Source: Helianthus annuus
Taxonomy: Eukaryota > Streptophyta > Magnoliopsida > Asterales > Asteraceae
Direction: 5' to 3'
DNA length: 64,000 bases
Assembly: GCF_002127325.2 (NCBI RefSeq)
Contig: NC_035446.2
Coordinates: 159,942,878-160,006,877, forward strand
Shown piece after piece: positions 22,882-34,806 of the stretch. A program made the translations under genes and the position numbers. A model generated the notes under the pieces. The model was not told the DNA's origin, made no database searches, and worked only from the letters and a program-made list of their open reading frames with translations. How positions within the stretch are numbered: position 1 is the stretch's first letter; every line of letters begins with the position of its first letter.

Positions 22882-25819
22882 ACCACTGTGTTTTTGTGTG
22901 TTTTTTTGGTGTGATAAACGGAAGGTGGTGAGACATTTCTATTTATAGGATTTTTTGGCGCGTAGTTTAGGCTGGATATTATTTTTATAACAAAAAATGT
23001 AATTAACATTTATCCGGATGTAAATGTAAGGCTTGGCGTTTATATATTATGGCGTTTCACATTTTGTGGCGTTTTTGTAGACTGAGCTTAAATAAAAACA
23101 CAGAAAAACTACCAAGTGATGAAATTGGCGTTTTGTATTTATTTGGCATTTTATATTTCAACGGCGTTTTATGTGAGAAATGATGTTTTACCTTTTTTAC
23201 CCTTAATGAAGCGCATACACGTAATAAAATTGATATTATTTATGAAAACGCCACTACATCAATCTAGTCCATAAATTGTTTTGATCGGGTTTTGATCGGA
23301 CGATCCATAACCGTTCTCACACTTTCCACCGTTTACTCTAAATCCTGACCCTCTATAATTCAGGGATCCATGGAAGAAGAGGAACAAGTGAACAAGAAGA
23401 GGAATTGTAAGATGTGCCACGCAAAAGGAAAATTACAAGATTTTCTCTAATGTTATTGACAATCACAGGTCACCCTCAAACTTCAAGCCATTTATTTTGT
23501 GATGTTGGATTTTAAAATATTTCAGCAAACAAATGGGTCAATTTAAAATAATAAATAAATAAAAAAAACTGTACCTTAATAAATTTAATATCATTCTTTT
23601 TATTACTTCTATTATAACCTTGTTAGACACATAAAAAAGAGAAAATTTTGTGAATGATCAAGTTGACTTCTCCGGTCAAACCCTTGCCGGAAAAGTTGTC
23701 GAGCCAAAGTTTTGCAAGAAATTTCAAGAAAAACCTTGTTTTAGCATGTTTCCATGTATTTGAACAAGGTTTTTGTAAACATTTTCAGCAAAACAACAAG
23801 ATTTCTTAAGTTTTCAGGCCATTTTCTAACAAAAACTTCAAAAAATCTTGTTTCAAGCTCAAGAACACTTCCAAGATGCTTCACAACTTGTTCAAACACA
23901 CTACTATGCTTGGTTTTCAACAAGAAAGAGAGCCAATCTAATACCAGTTGTAGGATCAAGAAACCTACTTTCTTGTTGTTAGAACACAAATACAAGTGCG
24001 GAATCGTTGTAAGTATGCAACCAAAGCAAAGTAAAGAACACACACGTACCCAAAGATTCACTAATCTTGATTAAATGGAAGAGAACACATACAAACACAT
24101 ACACACAGTGTTTTACAGACTCACGAAGTTCTCTTAGTCTGTTCTGCAAACAAAGCTGTCTTATATAGAGTCCCAACCCAGTAACATCACAAAGGATGTT
24201 ACTGGGCCCACAAAGAACTAAGGCCCACGAAGAACATAGTTCTTCGTTGATTAAAACCACGAAGAACCATTCAGGGTATGAAGAATGTTCTTCGTGATGA
24301 CCAATCTCCACGAAGAATGGGTTCTTCGTGGAGGCCTGCAAACAGCAAAGGTAAGACAGAAGCATATGCAGAAACATATAAAGAGAACCAAACACATGCA
24401 GACGTCATATATTGCAGTTGCAGTACAAACATACATAAACTGTACAACCGTCGTACCAAGTCAAGATATATCTTGACTTGGTTGACTCGACCAAAACATA
24501 TAGACTCGATAATACGAAAAGACCGTTTCATTACATTAAGAAGTAAACAAAATAAGAACAAACGACATACACAAAAAGTGCATCAACACTCGGATAATGT
24601 ATTGACTCGTTTCCCGACGAGTCGTCATATACGTTGACAGATCATAATACGACTCATCGTAGTGTTATACAAGATGTAGACATATATATACATATATATT
24701 TGTATGTAGGTAAACGCAAATGTTTACGTATATAAACATCGTGTCTCGTGAATAATTATCAAAAATAATTATATAGTTGTTGCTTGTTAGGCTCAGATCC
24801 ATTTGTTTGTTATCAAAAGGACGCGGATAATAATGTGTTGTATATCATATGCCGTTTAGGCGTTCGAAATAAATATAAATAATTATATTTATTTTATGAA
24901 AGATTTCCGAGTTTCGATACGTTTGAAACAAATATAAAAAGCTATATTTATTTTAAACAAGTATTGGGTTTTGTTAATTAGTAACCCATATTTGTCAATC
25001 CGTTAAAACTCGATTTATCAGTTATTCAAACACCGCCAATATAAATATAGATATATATTTATTTTGTACAAATACTTGATCTCGTTGGACGTCAATTTTA
25101 GGATATAAATACGTTTCGTAAGTCGTAAAGCGTCGCCAAATGAACATTCTTTGTATTTATTTCGCAAAAATACTTTGACTTCCGATAAATATTTGAATAA
25201 CCCCGACAACTGTTGTCGTTATTTTGTCAAATCTCAACAATTACTCACCAATATAACAATATATATAAAATTTCCGTCAAGTATATCAAAATGTAAACTA
25301 ATACCTAATCGAATCGGGTCGAGCCCGGTCGCGTATAACTATAAACTTCCTAACAACAAAATAATAAACAAAAATTCGCGTCGTTTAAATCTTGTTAACG
25401 GTTCTCGCGTTGGCTGCCTTTGACTTCCATTGAACGTCTATTGACCCGAGTTGACTCGGGTGTTGACCGAGTCGACTCGGTTTGACATGATGTTGGCGGC
25501 TCTTTTTCTCTCTCCTTCTCCCTTTGTCAATTTTGTGGAACCACGCCGCCGCCCCCACCTGGTGACCGGCCATTAAATCGAGAAACCGGGGGGCGGGTGT
25601 TGGGGGTTTACAGGTGTGCGACGGAACAAGCACGGGGCGCCGGAATCTCTGTCACAACGTGGCCGGCTTCGCCCTTGTTCTTTTAAGATAATTGAAGAAA
25701 CCTTTTAAAGGCCCTAGTTCTTTTTGTTCTCACAACTTGTGAATGCATTTCAGGATGATAAATGCGGGAAACGGCTTCTCGAAGACTCGTTGAAGATTTG
25801 CAGATCCCGCATATATCAA
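22882..25819. repeat. Tandem unit 3A, partial (unit positions 1 to about 2938)
   Basis: Nearly identical to units 1 and 2 up to CATATATCAA at 25819, where units 1 and 2 continue GGGGGAG (the polypurine tract) and this copy switches into copia gag sequence. A few differences appear: A/G near 23255, a small deletion in the C+G-rich patch near 25550-25590, and G/A near 25496. It contains the right part of the motif element, the E0 relic and the A+T-rich flank, but not the MBD gene. Confidence 0.9.
23660..24588 (-). mobile_element. Copia relic E0, unit 3A copy
   Basis: LTR at 23949-24588 with decayed primer site and leader to its left. Matches units 1 and 2. Confidence 0.7.
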
Positions 25820-28147
25820 AAGAAGCCGAATCGGAAGAAAAACAAGAATGTAAACTTTGTGAAATCGACGGGAACGGACAAAATTGAAACGTTTGAAAAT
25901 AAATCTAACTTAGATTTTGTCAAGAAAGCTACTGTTTTGAAAAGAAATGAACAAACCAGTTCAAAGCCTAGTACCTCGGGTTCACAAAGTTCAACATCAT
26001 CGGCTAAACGATCACATGATACTTCGGGGTTTGTTGAACGAAGATCATGTTTTGAGTGTGGAACAATTGGACATATAATTCGAAATTGTCCATATCTTCA
26101 TAAACAAAAAGAAAAAGTTGATGTTCCCCGTGACCAAAATGACCGTAAGCGATCTGTTCCTGCAAAACAAGATCCCCGACTTGTAAAAGAAAGGGAAATG
26201 AAACAGAGACGCCAACAGGTCAAGAAAATTGAAAAAGGCGATTAAAACCGATGTGGTTAACAAAACAGCTGTTTCTGTAAAACCAGACAATTCAAAAACT
26301 TCAGACAGTCATGAAGTTAAAATTTTAAAGAATGACACTGGTAAAACAAAACAGACCTGGAAACCAAAAACGGTTAATGAATCAGGGGGAACATCACAAT
26401 TTACCAATCATCAAAGACAAGAAGTTATTGTTATTGATGAAAATGGAAGACCCAAGACCACAATGGCTTGGGTCCCCATCTCCAACTAATCATTTGAGTT
26501 CATGTGCAGGGTATTCCAGGAGGAACTATCAGTAGTCATTGGATTGTTGATAGTGGGGCATCCAGGCACATGACAGGCGACATGAAGCTTCTCTACGACG
26601 TCAAATCTATTAGAGGAGGTTATGTTGCTTTTGCTGGAGATAAGGGTGGTTATATTACGGGTGAAGGAATGATATCCAACGGGATTGTCAGCTTTGACAA
26701 GATCAACTTTGTGCAACAACTTGATCACAATCTTCTTAGTGTTTCTCAAATTTGTGACAAGCAATTCTCAGTACACTTTGATGCTAATGGATGTTATGTG
26801 CTGAAACCCGGCTTCAAAATTCCAAAAGAATGGATTCTCTTGTCAGCTCCAAGGATAAATGATTTGTACATCCTTGATATGAGCCAAGCTATTACTACGT
26901 CTGCACAAGCAACTTGTTTCGTTTCAAAAGCCACAGAAAAAGACTCTATCTCTTGGCACAGACGAATGGGTCACATTCACTTACGGAAAATGAATCATTT
27001 GGTTTCAAATGAATTGGTGAATGGTGTTCCTCTTAAAAATTTTCATCTTCAAGACGTCTGTGTTTCGTGCCAGAAAGGAAAGCAAACAAAGAAGAAGCAC
27101 CCTACTAAGAAGATCAACACGGTGGCAGTTCCTCTTGAACGTTTGCACATGGATTTGTTCGGTCCAGTCAAGCACAAGAGTATTCGGGGTGATCAATACT
27201 GCCTCGTAATAACTGATGATTATTCAAGATTTTCTTGGGTGGCGTTCATGGCACACAAGAGTGAAACCTTTGGCATTATCAAAAACTTGATCATTCAGAT
27301 TGAGAATTTGTATAAGTTGAAGGTTAGGCGGATACGTAGCGACAATGGTACTGAATTTAAAAATCATGCCATGGCGGAGTTTTGCACTTCAAAGGGTATT
27401 CTTCATGAGTTTAGTGCAGCTTATACTCCTCAACAGAATGGCGTCGCTGAACGTAAGAACCGCACATTGATCGAGACTGCTAGGACAATGTTGGTAGAGT
27501 CGCAGTTGCCCATTCCATTCTGGACTGAAGCTGTGGCCTCTGCATGTTATACATTGAACCGAGTCCTTACAGTCAAAAGGCACAACAAGACCTGCTTTGA
27601 GCTTCTTCAAAAACGGAAACCAGATTTGTCTTATCTTGAACCGTTTGGAGCTCCATGTACAATCATCGATCCTAATGGAAAGTTTGGGGCAAAAGCAATT
27701 GATGGATACTTTCTTGGGTATGCCACCCCTAACTTACGAGTCTGGAATCTAGAGACTAAAAGGGTCGAGGAATGGTCTGAGGTCAGAGTACAAAGGCACA
27801 CTTTGCCAGTCAAATGTCCTGGCCAGCCTTGGATGTTTGAGTACGATGACTTTTTCAATTCGATCAATGTTGAAGCCGTTGAAGAAAGTGCTGCGGCAAG
27901 GATGTTTTTCGAGAGTGACAATGCAACAGTTTCACCGGTGGTTCGTCCAATTCTTGTCAATCAAGAACCATCTTCGGTGAACAATAATACTCTCGACAAT
28001 GAGGATTTTCAAGATGCTGCCGAATTGAACGAATCTTCAGAGGATGATGACTTTCTAGATGCAGATCAAGAAGCTCCAACAACAGCAGTTCATGGTACTT
28101 CAGAGGGTACTCCTCCAGTGGATGCCCCTAGAACTCCAGAGGATTTT
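25817..28147 (+). mobile_element. LTR-less copia fragment E3 (gag C-end to mid pol)
   Basis: About 2.33 kb, closely matching E2 from about 52,330 to 54,640, with no LTR, primer site or polypurine tract at either end. The left join shares CAA with unit 3A. At the right end, similarity to E2 stops near 28132; about 15 bases of filler follow; then unit sequence resumes at TACTATGCTTGG (unit position about 1022). These are joins typical of break repair rather than of integration. Confidence 0.85.
25819..26489 (+). pseudogene. E3 Gag C-terminal fragment, frameshifted
   Basis: Encodes the C-terminal part of the long copia Gag, including the second zinc knuckle CFECGTIGHIIRNC (about 26049-26090) and basic K/R-rich tracts. 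An extra A in an A run near 26236 changes frame, so a new frame carries the rest to the TAA before pol at 26487-26489. It lacks the capsid-like N-terminus and first knuckle. Not functional as it stands. Confidence 0.85.
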
Positions 28148-28228
28148 TACTATGCTTGGTTATCAACAAGAAAGAGAGCCAATCTAATACCACTTGTAGG
28201 ATCAAGAAACCTACTTTCTTGTTGTTAG
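26504..28228 (+). pseudogene. E3 Pol N-terminal fragment (protease and integrase)
   Basis: An open frame matching the first 540 or so residues of the E1/E2 Pol: retropepsin DSGAS motif near residue 20, integrase HHCC finger (HRRMGHIH to CVSCQKGK), and integrase core residues in [13 protein letters not shown] and QNGVAERKN. It breaks off before reverse transcriptase and runs into array sequence for the last 27 codons. Reverse transcriptase and RNase H are absent. Confidence 0.88.
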
Positions 28229-28832
28229 AACACAAATACAAGTGCGGAATCGTTGTAAGTATGCAACCAAAGCAAAGTAAAGAACACACACGTAACCAAA
28301 GATTCACTAATCTTGATTAAATGGAAGAGAACACATACAAACACATACACACAGTGTTTTACAGACTCACGAAGTTCTCTTAGTCTGTTCTGCAAACAAA
28401 AGCTGTCTTATATAGAGTCCCAACCCAGTAACATCACGAAGGATGTTACTGGGCCCACAAAGAACTAAGGCCCACGAAGTTCTTCGTTGATTAAAACCAC
28501 GAAGAACCATTCAGGGTATGAAGAATGTTCTTCGTGATGACCAATCTCCACGAAGAATGGGTTCTTCGTGGAGGCCTGCAAACAGCAAAGGTAAGACAGA
28601 AGCATATGCAGAAACATATAAAGAGAACCAAACACATGCAGACGTCATATATTGCAGTTGCAGTACAAACATACATACATAAACTGTACAACCGTCGTAC
28701 CAAGTTAAGATATATCTTGACTTGGTTGACTCGACCAAAACATATAGACTCGATAATACGAAAAGACCGTTTCATTACATTACGACGTAAACAAAATAAG
28801 AACAAACGACATACACAAAAAGTGCATCAACA
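28148..28832 (-). mobile_element. Copia relic E0, unit 3B copy
   Basis: LTR at 28195-28832 (638 bp). The bases to its left read AATACCACT, one change closer to a working primer site than the AATACCAGT of units 1 to 3A. The leader is replaced by E3 sequence from 28148 leftward. Confidence 0.7.
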
Positions 28833-30000
28833 CTCGGATAATGTATTGACTCGTCCGACGAGTCGTCATATACGTTGACAGATCATAATACGACTCATCG
28901 TAGTGTTATACAAGATGTAGACATATATATACATATATATTTTTATGTAGGTAAACGCAAATGTTTACGTATATAAACGTCGTGTCTCGTGAATAATTAT
29001 CAAAAATAATTATATAGTTGTTGCTTGTTAGGCTCTGATCCATTTGTTTGTTATCAAAACAACGCGGATAATAATGTGCTGAAATCGTTCGGTAATATAT
29101 CATATGCCGTTTAGGCGTTCGAAATAAATATAAATAATTATAATTATTTTATGAAAGATTTCCGAGTTTCGATACGTTTGAAATAAATATAAAAAGCTAT
29201 ATTTATTTTAAACAAGTATTGGGTTTTGTTAATTAGTAACCCATATTTGTCAATCTGTTAAAACTCGTTTTATCAGTTATTCAAACACCGCCAATATAAA
29301 TATAGATATATATTTAGTTTGTACAAATACTTGATCTCGTTGGACGTCAATTTTAGGATATAAATACGTTTCGTAAGTCGTAAAGCGTCGCCAAATGAAC
29401 ATTCTTTGTATTTATTTCGCAAAAATACTTTAACTTCCTATAAATATTTGAATAACCCCGACAACTCAAGTTGTCGTTATTTTGTCAAAACTCAACAATT
29501 ACTCAACAATATAACAATATATATAAAATTTCCGTCAAGTATATCAAAATGTAAACTAATACCTAATCGAATCGGGTCGAGCCCGGTCGCGTATAACTAT
29601 AAACTTCCTAACAACAAAATAATAAACAAAAATTCGCGTCGTTTAAATCTTGTTAATGGTTCTCGCGTTGGCTGCCTTTGACTTCCATTGAACGTCTATT
29701 GACCCGAGTTGACTCGGGTGTTGACCGAGTCGACTCGGTTTGACATGATGTTAGCGGCTCTTTTTCTCTCTCCTTCTCCCTTTGTCAATTTTGTGGAACC
29801 ACGCCGCCGTGCGCCACCATCCGGTGACCGGCCATTAAATCGAGAAACCGGGGGGGTGTTGGGGGTTTACAGGTGTGCGACGGAACAAGCACGGGGCGCC
29901 GGAATCTCTGTCACAACGTGGCCGGCTTCGCCCTTGTTCTTTTAAGATAATTGAAGAAACCTTTTAAAGGCCCTAGTTCTTTTTGTTCTCACAACTTGTG

Positions 30001-30658
30001 AATGCATTTCAGGATGATAAATGCGGGAAACGGCTTATCGAAGACTCGTTGAAGATTTGCAGATCCCGCATATATCAAGGGGGAGTTTGTAAATGCACTT
30101 CAGGATGAAAAATGCGGGAAACGGCTTCTCGAAGACTAGTTGAAGATTTGGAAATCCCGCATATATCAAGGGGGAGTCTGTAAGTGCACCAAAGTTTGAT
30201 AAAGGTTGGATTCTTTCAACATTGAAGGACTAATCTTGAAATTATGTGAAAGTGTCACGAGTTTGGACAAGGGTTCTCATCAAAACTTGTGGTTTTATAT
30301 AGTGAGAACTTGTAGTTTTATATGGTGAGTACTTGTGTTCTAGTGTGCGAACTTGTATTTCTTAATAGTGGTGAGTACTTATTTGTTTAGTAATTAGGGT
30401 TTCATGGATTGGCTTAATGCAAACATATGGTTGTATTAAAGTTGTGTGTTGTATGCAATCATCGACATTCAATGAAACAGTTAAATTTTTGGAGAAAACT
30501 TCTTGTGCAAACAAACCCTAGGTTTGTGTTCTTTGTTCAATCTGTGTGATTGTTGATTGTGCATACTCGGTGTATTCACGGTTCTCTTCTTCTACACCTT
30601 CTGTACGATCTACGTTGCGGTACGAGGCACGCGATGGTTTCCGCACAACAAACCACAG
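30001..30658 (+). mobile_element. Duplicated polypurine tract and plus-strand LTR relic, unit 3B
   Basis: Two AAGGGGGAG tracts about 91 bp apart; the LTR-like start TGTAAGTGCACC is at 30179. The second copy reads TGCACCAAAG where unit 1 has TGTACCAAAG. The right end is uncertain. Confidence 0.45.
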
Positions 30659-30973
30659 GGAGCACAGCTGCTATTTCCAAAAGTTGGGGACTAAACGTGA
30701 AAAAACGTGAAACCACAGGGACTATCCGGGCAATAAACTCTTTACGATTTTTAATATTTAGAATTACTAATTATCAGTATTTCAGAGTTAAACATTTATA
30801 GGTGTCTAATATTATTGTCTCTCATTTTAGCTAAGTTTCGGCTCTGTTATACAATTCACATGTCAAAACATATATTTAAATCATCAATAAGCCAACATCC
30901 ATTTTATATGTACATAAATTCATATTACTATAAAACCAAATTTAAAATTCGATAACAAGGAAACTACAACCAT

Positions 30974-31471
30974 TCAAGATCTATGCGTATCAGGAATTTG
31001 AGATGGTGGCAACATTCCTTTAAGCACTAACAAACGTTGCATTGTCTCCATTTGTTCCGCCATCTCTCTTTGAGTTTTCTCATAATGAGAAATCCTCGTA
31101 GCTACTTGTGCCGCTACTCGAGCCTCTATCTGTGCATCTACCTGTGATTGAACCAACATTTTGATTTCATCTAAAGATGTTATATTTGTTGCAGATGAGC
31201 CGGCACCAAAAACATCACAAGGAGGTAATCCTACACCGAAGGTCCTCACACACTCTTGTCCACTAGACCTTGTTGGATTACCGGAAATTTGTCGTTTGAA
31301 TGAATCACTAACTTGCTTTGCTTGTGGTACCCCATAAGGAGGTAAGCCTACACCAAAGGTCCTCACACACTCTTGTCCGTTAGACCTAGTTAGATTACTG
31401 AAAACTTGTTTGGATGAATAACTCATTTGCTCTGCTTGTGGTACCACATTCCACTTCTCATTCATCCTTTC
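30974..31471 (-). other. Transposase-like terminal exon, unit 3B (36 bp longer)
   Basis: Same acceptor and stop as 3850-4311, but 165 codons instead of 153. The extra 12 residues (TFGVGLPPYGVP-type) form a second copy of the FGVGLPP block, so the exon here has two full repeats of a CVRTFGVGLPP-SFKRQ-type module. Units 1 and 2 probably lost one block in frame. The coiled-coil-like tail is unchanged. Confidence 0.55.
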
Positions 31472-32258
31472 CTGAGATAAAAAAAAAACATCACATTCAC
31501 AATGATGAACTTTTAACCGTGAGTCATGTATTATATGTTTGAAATACTAATCCCCCATTGTGGTTCTTACTTCTTATGACCAAGAAGAGACAATAATTAT
31601 GAACGACAAGAGAAGCATTAAAACGGTATGATCGGATTTGGAAAACATATTTAATGCATCAATTTGTTGGATTCCATTCAACTTTTCACGTTTTTGCCTT
31701 TAAAATGTTTTTCTGAAATACAAAACAAAAAGATTGACATTCTTTATTGTTGTCACATAGATCTCAGGGTTACCAAAAACTTTGATTTGAAATGTATCTT
31801 CAAGGAGAACCACTAACTAATTTACAGGGACAGAAAGAGGTGGAGGAAATGTAACCTGGTAATGGAAAGGCCTGTGTGAATGTAGGCTTAAATCCACCTT
31901 ATCACGTGACGTGAAAGGGGTACCGCATGCAGTTTTCGGCGCCCGAATGACCTCACGTTCACCCAGAGAAGATGATCCTTTCCTTGAATTGTTGTTAAAA
32001 GTTGGTTGAGCACCATTACCAAATGTTTCTTCAATCAATTTAAAATACTGTAAATGGATGTTGCTTTGTGCATCCTGAAGATTGAAATTCAAATATGCAA
32101 AATTTCAGGAGCCACGCCATATAATTATAAATTTGAGTCCATAAGCATTGTATCATTACTACATACAAATGTGCATACTAGTTCCCTCTAAATATCCAGT
32201 AAAGTCTAATGATTAATAAAGCTAAATATATCAAATGAATAGCGATAAATCATGCAGC

Positions 32259-32263
32259 TATAT
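32259..32263. repeat. Target site duplication of E1, left
   Basis: TATAT, repeated at 43525-43529. The uninterrupted site in unit 1 (5099-5103) has one copy. Confidence 0.9.
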
Positions 32264-32901
32264 TGTAGGTCCCTGTTTCGCGGAGGATTACGAACCTAAA
32301 CCTTGTTATACAAACCTACTAGCGAGTGCGGAATCCAAGCTAGCAAGCAAACCGAGTTAGTAGCAAGTAGAGAAACAAACACACAAAGATTCACCGATTA
32401 ACACTAGTCGTATTAATGCAAATGAAGGTTCGGTTACAAGCTCAATGTTTACAGAAGTGTTCTATAAACTCTCTAAGTGTGTGTGTGAGTTCTGGGCAGA
32501 ATGCTCTCTAAGCTTCTATCTCTCGGGTGTGTGAAAATGGCAGAACTCACTAACACTCAACACATGCATGGGTATATATACCCAGCTCAGCAGGTCTGCT
32601 CGAAGGATTCGACAGATGGTCCGAAGGATCATCTGTCGACCACATGTTACACGAAAGATCAGCATGGACCTCGAAGGATCATCCTTCGAGGTCTAATGGT
32701 CGAACCATGGTCGAACCATATCTTTCGATCACCTCGAAGGATCAGGTGTATCCTTCGAGGCTATCCTTCGATCAGAACATCTTTCAACTGTTGTCCAAGT
32801 CAAACCGGAGGATGGTTGACTTGGTCAACTTACAATACAAATCAGGACATCGTTTATATCAGACCGAATACAGACAAAGTACAGACACAAGTGCACCAAC
32901 A
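32264..32901 (-). repeat. E1 3' LTR
   Basis: 638 bp. It holds a TATATATA box within a GGGTATATATACCC palindrome near 32570-32583, many TCGAAGGAT/TCGAAAGAT motifs in both directions, and a perfect 13-bp inverted repeat with a one-base spacer at 32667-32693. It lies in the sense direction of the split MBD gene, just upstream of that gene's exon at 31856-32074. Confidence 0.95.
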
Positions 32902-34806
32902 AACTCCCCCTTGGCTGTAGCTTTGTCTTTGATCTCTAATCTTTGTCTTGTTCTTCTAAAAGTGTAGACTCGTCTTGAACTTCGACGGTCTTTGGTCTTC
33001 AAGTCTTCAAGACTCTGATGTCCTATCATGTCTTCAATGTCGGAGGGTCTTCAAAGTCTTCACGTCTTGAAAGTAGAAAGTGTATCAACAAACTACCCGT
33101 ATCATGTAGGAAGTGTGTTGACAAACTCCCCCTTAACATAAGCTCCCCCTTGAGTTATGCTCGTGAAATACTTTAACTTTATGAAGTAAGATCCTTGTGG
33201 TGTTGATGATGGCCAGCGGCAACTCGATCATCTTCATCTTTTGAGCGCCTTCTCGTCGTGTCTTCATTCCAAGGCTTGTCATTGACCATGTTCTCCTAGC
33301 CTTTAGAATCTGCACATGCAAGAAATCTAAACGCGTAATGAGAACAACTGCTTGGAATAGTATAAACAAATGACACACGAGTGACCATGTCAAAATCAAA
33401 CACCGTCCGACAGTTTGAAAGTTTAATAAATTTATCAATTTTAAATTCTAACTTTCAAAATCAGCAAATTTTGACCGTTTATGAAGATTTAGTCAGTTCG
33501 GTTTTCAGTCAGGTTTCAGGTAACGAAGACTTGAGCTCCAACATCGTACGATCGAAAATAAAGCAGAAATAAAATCTTTTTGGCTTTTATAAAGTTTATA
33601 TTAAAACAAGCCTAAAATCTTTTTGGTATTTTTGAAATTAAAAGATAACAATTTAAAATCCTTTGAGTGTTATCAAACGACATCACCGCTAATATCGTGC
33701 TGATATGCACCAAACGACGAAACTGTTTAAAAGAAATAATAAAAGTTAAACAGTAAATAAATAAATATATACAAACATTCTTTTTGCGAGTTTCGAGGGT
33801 AAGAGAATCATATCAGTGTACGGTCATGCCAAAACACTCTTGTTGTTCAGTTAGTTAACATTAAGATAAGCATCCTATAACAATTATCGGTATTGTTGTC
33901 CACTTAAGCTCAACTTATCAGATGTAATCATGTTTAGAGGATACGTTAATGTATGATTTATACTTACCGACCGGTGTTCATCCACATCACGACACATTCC
34001 CGTATCAAGGTATGCACGAGAGTTCATCTTACCGGTGAGTATACCGATTATCATCTGTTTGACCGTATAAATTGTGAGATACTCACTTATTTTGATTTGA
34101 AAACAAGTCCTATGTGATATAATCACTTATTGATGAGGAACTTGATTTTCGTATGCATGAGGGCACAGGTGCAAGTCCGTGAACAGGTCAGTACTTCCGT
34201 ACAGCAGAGAGACGAACTTGACACCCGGATAAATGTGATATTTTATCACTTATTTGAAATGGACATGTGATTGTTTATCACTTATTGAGGTCGAATGCAG
34301 TATGCAATATGTACACGTATGTATAGTATCATGGAAGATCTAGACTTGCGTCCCCGTTATTTTTCGGTAAAAGATACAACCATGATACCCAGATGATAAG
34401 CAGCATAAAGACCGAATATCTCAGAACCTCGGCAATCTATCAAACGAAATTTCGGTACTAAGACCATATGCCAATGAATGGTTCCCACCTGGTCTTCAGT
34501 CGATTAAGATTTATATCACCCTGCACACTTTAAAATGATTGTGAGCCTACCGATACATCTTATATAGAGCTGCTTATCGTTTTGCATTTAAGGTTTAAAG
34601 AGGTTTGGATAGACCACTGATGTACTATCATTTTCTCTTTTGCTCGCCAGGAAACTCATTTTTGTTTTTCTATTGTTTTTGTGTTTTTGAATTTTTCGAT
34701 GTTTTTGGATTTTCCGATTTTTGGATTTACTCCCCCTAAAATCAACAAACTAAGATAAATTTAAAAACACAAAGGTATTTACAAAAATGATTTTCCGATG
34801 TTGGTT
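32902..34806 (-). other. E1 3' non-coding region with repeated polypurine tracts
   Basis: About 1.9 kb between the pol stop and the 3' LTR, with no credible ORF. On the minus strand, polypurine tracts of the AGGGGGAG type lie next to the LTR (32902-32912) and also at 33124-33134, 33141-33151 and 34730-34740. The sequence is conserved with E2 (56448-58337) and E4 (61716-63571), including the hairpin repeats below. Confidence 0.85.
34073..34287 (-). repeat. Four hairpin-forming repeats in E1 3' region
   Basis: Four short inverted repeats of the type ATGTGAT-n-ATCACTTATT (plus-strand reading) at about 34073-34090, 34111-34130, 34232-34255 and 34266-34287. Loops differ, but the stem and the outer CTTATT are kept. 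The same four occur in E2 and E4. Confidence 0.8.

Larger units (their letters stand above)
20872..23334 (+). mobile_element. TGGCGTTTT-motif element, unit 2 to 3A
   Basis: Same structure and ends as 9432-11892. One motif is altered (GGGGTGTTTTG near 22261 instead of GGGGCGTTTTG). Confidence 0.55.

Noticed and set aside
32501..32967. 139- and 107-codon frames in the E1 LTR (also 43124-43696)
   Set aside because: Chance frames through the LTR motif array; identical in both LTRs because the LTRs are identical.
32902..34806. Search for an envelope-like gene between pol and 3' LTR
   Set aside because: No frame longer than about 100 codons and no membrane or signal features. The 80-codon frame at 33884-34126 overlaps the hairpin repeats.
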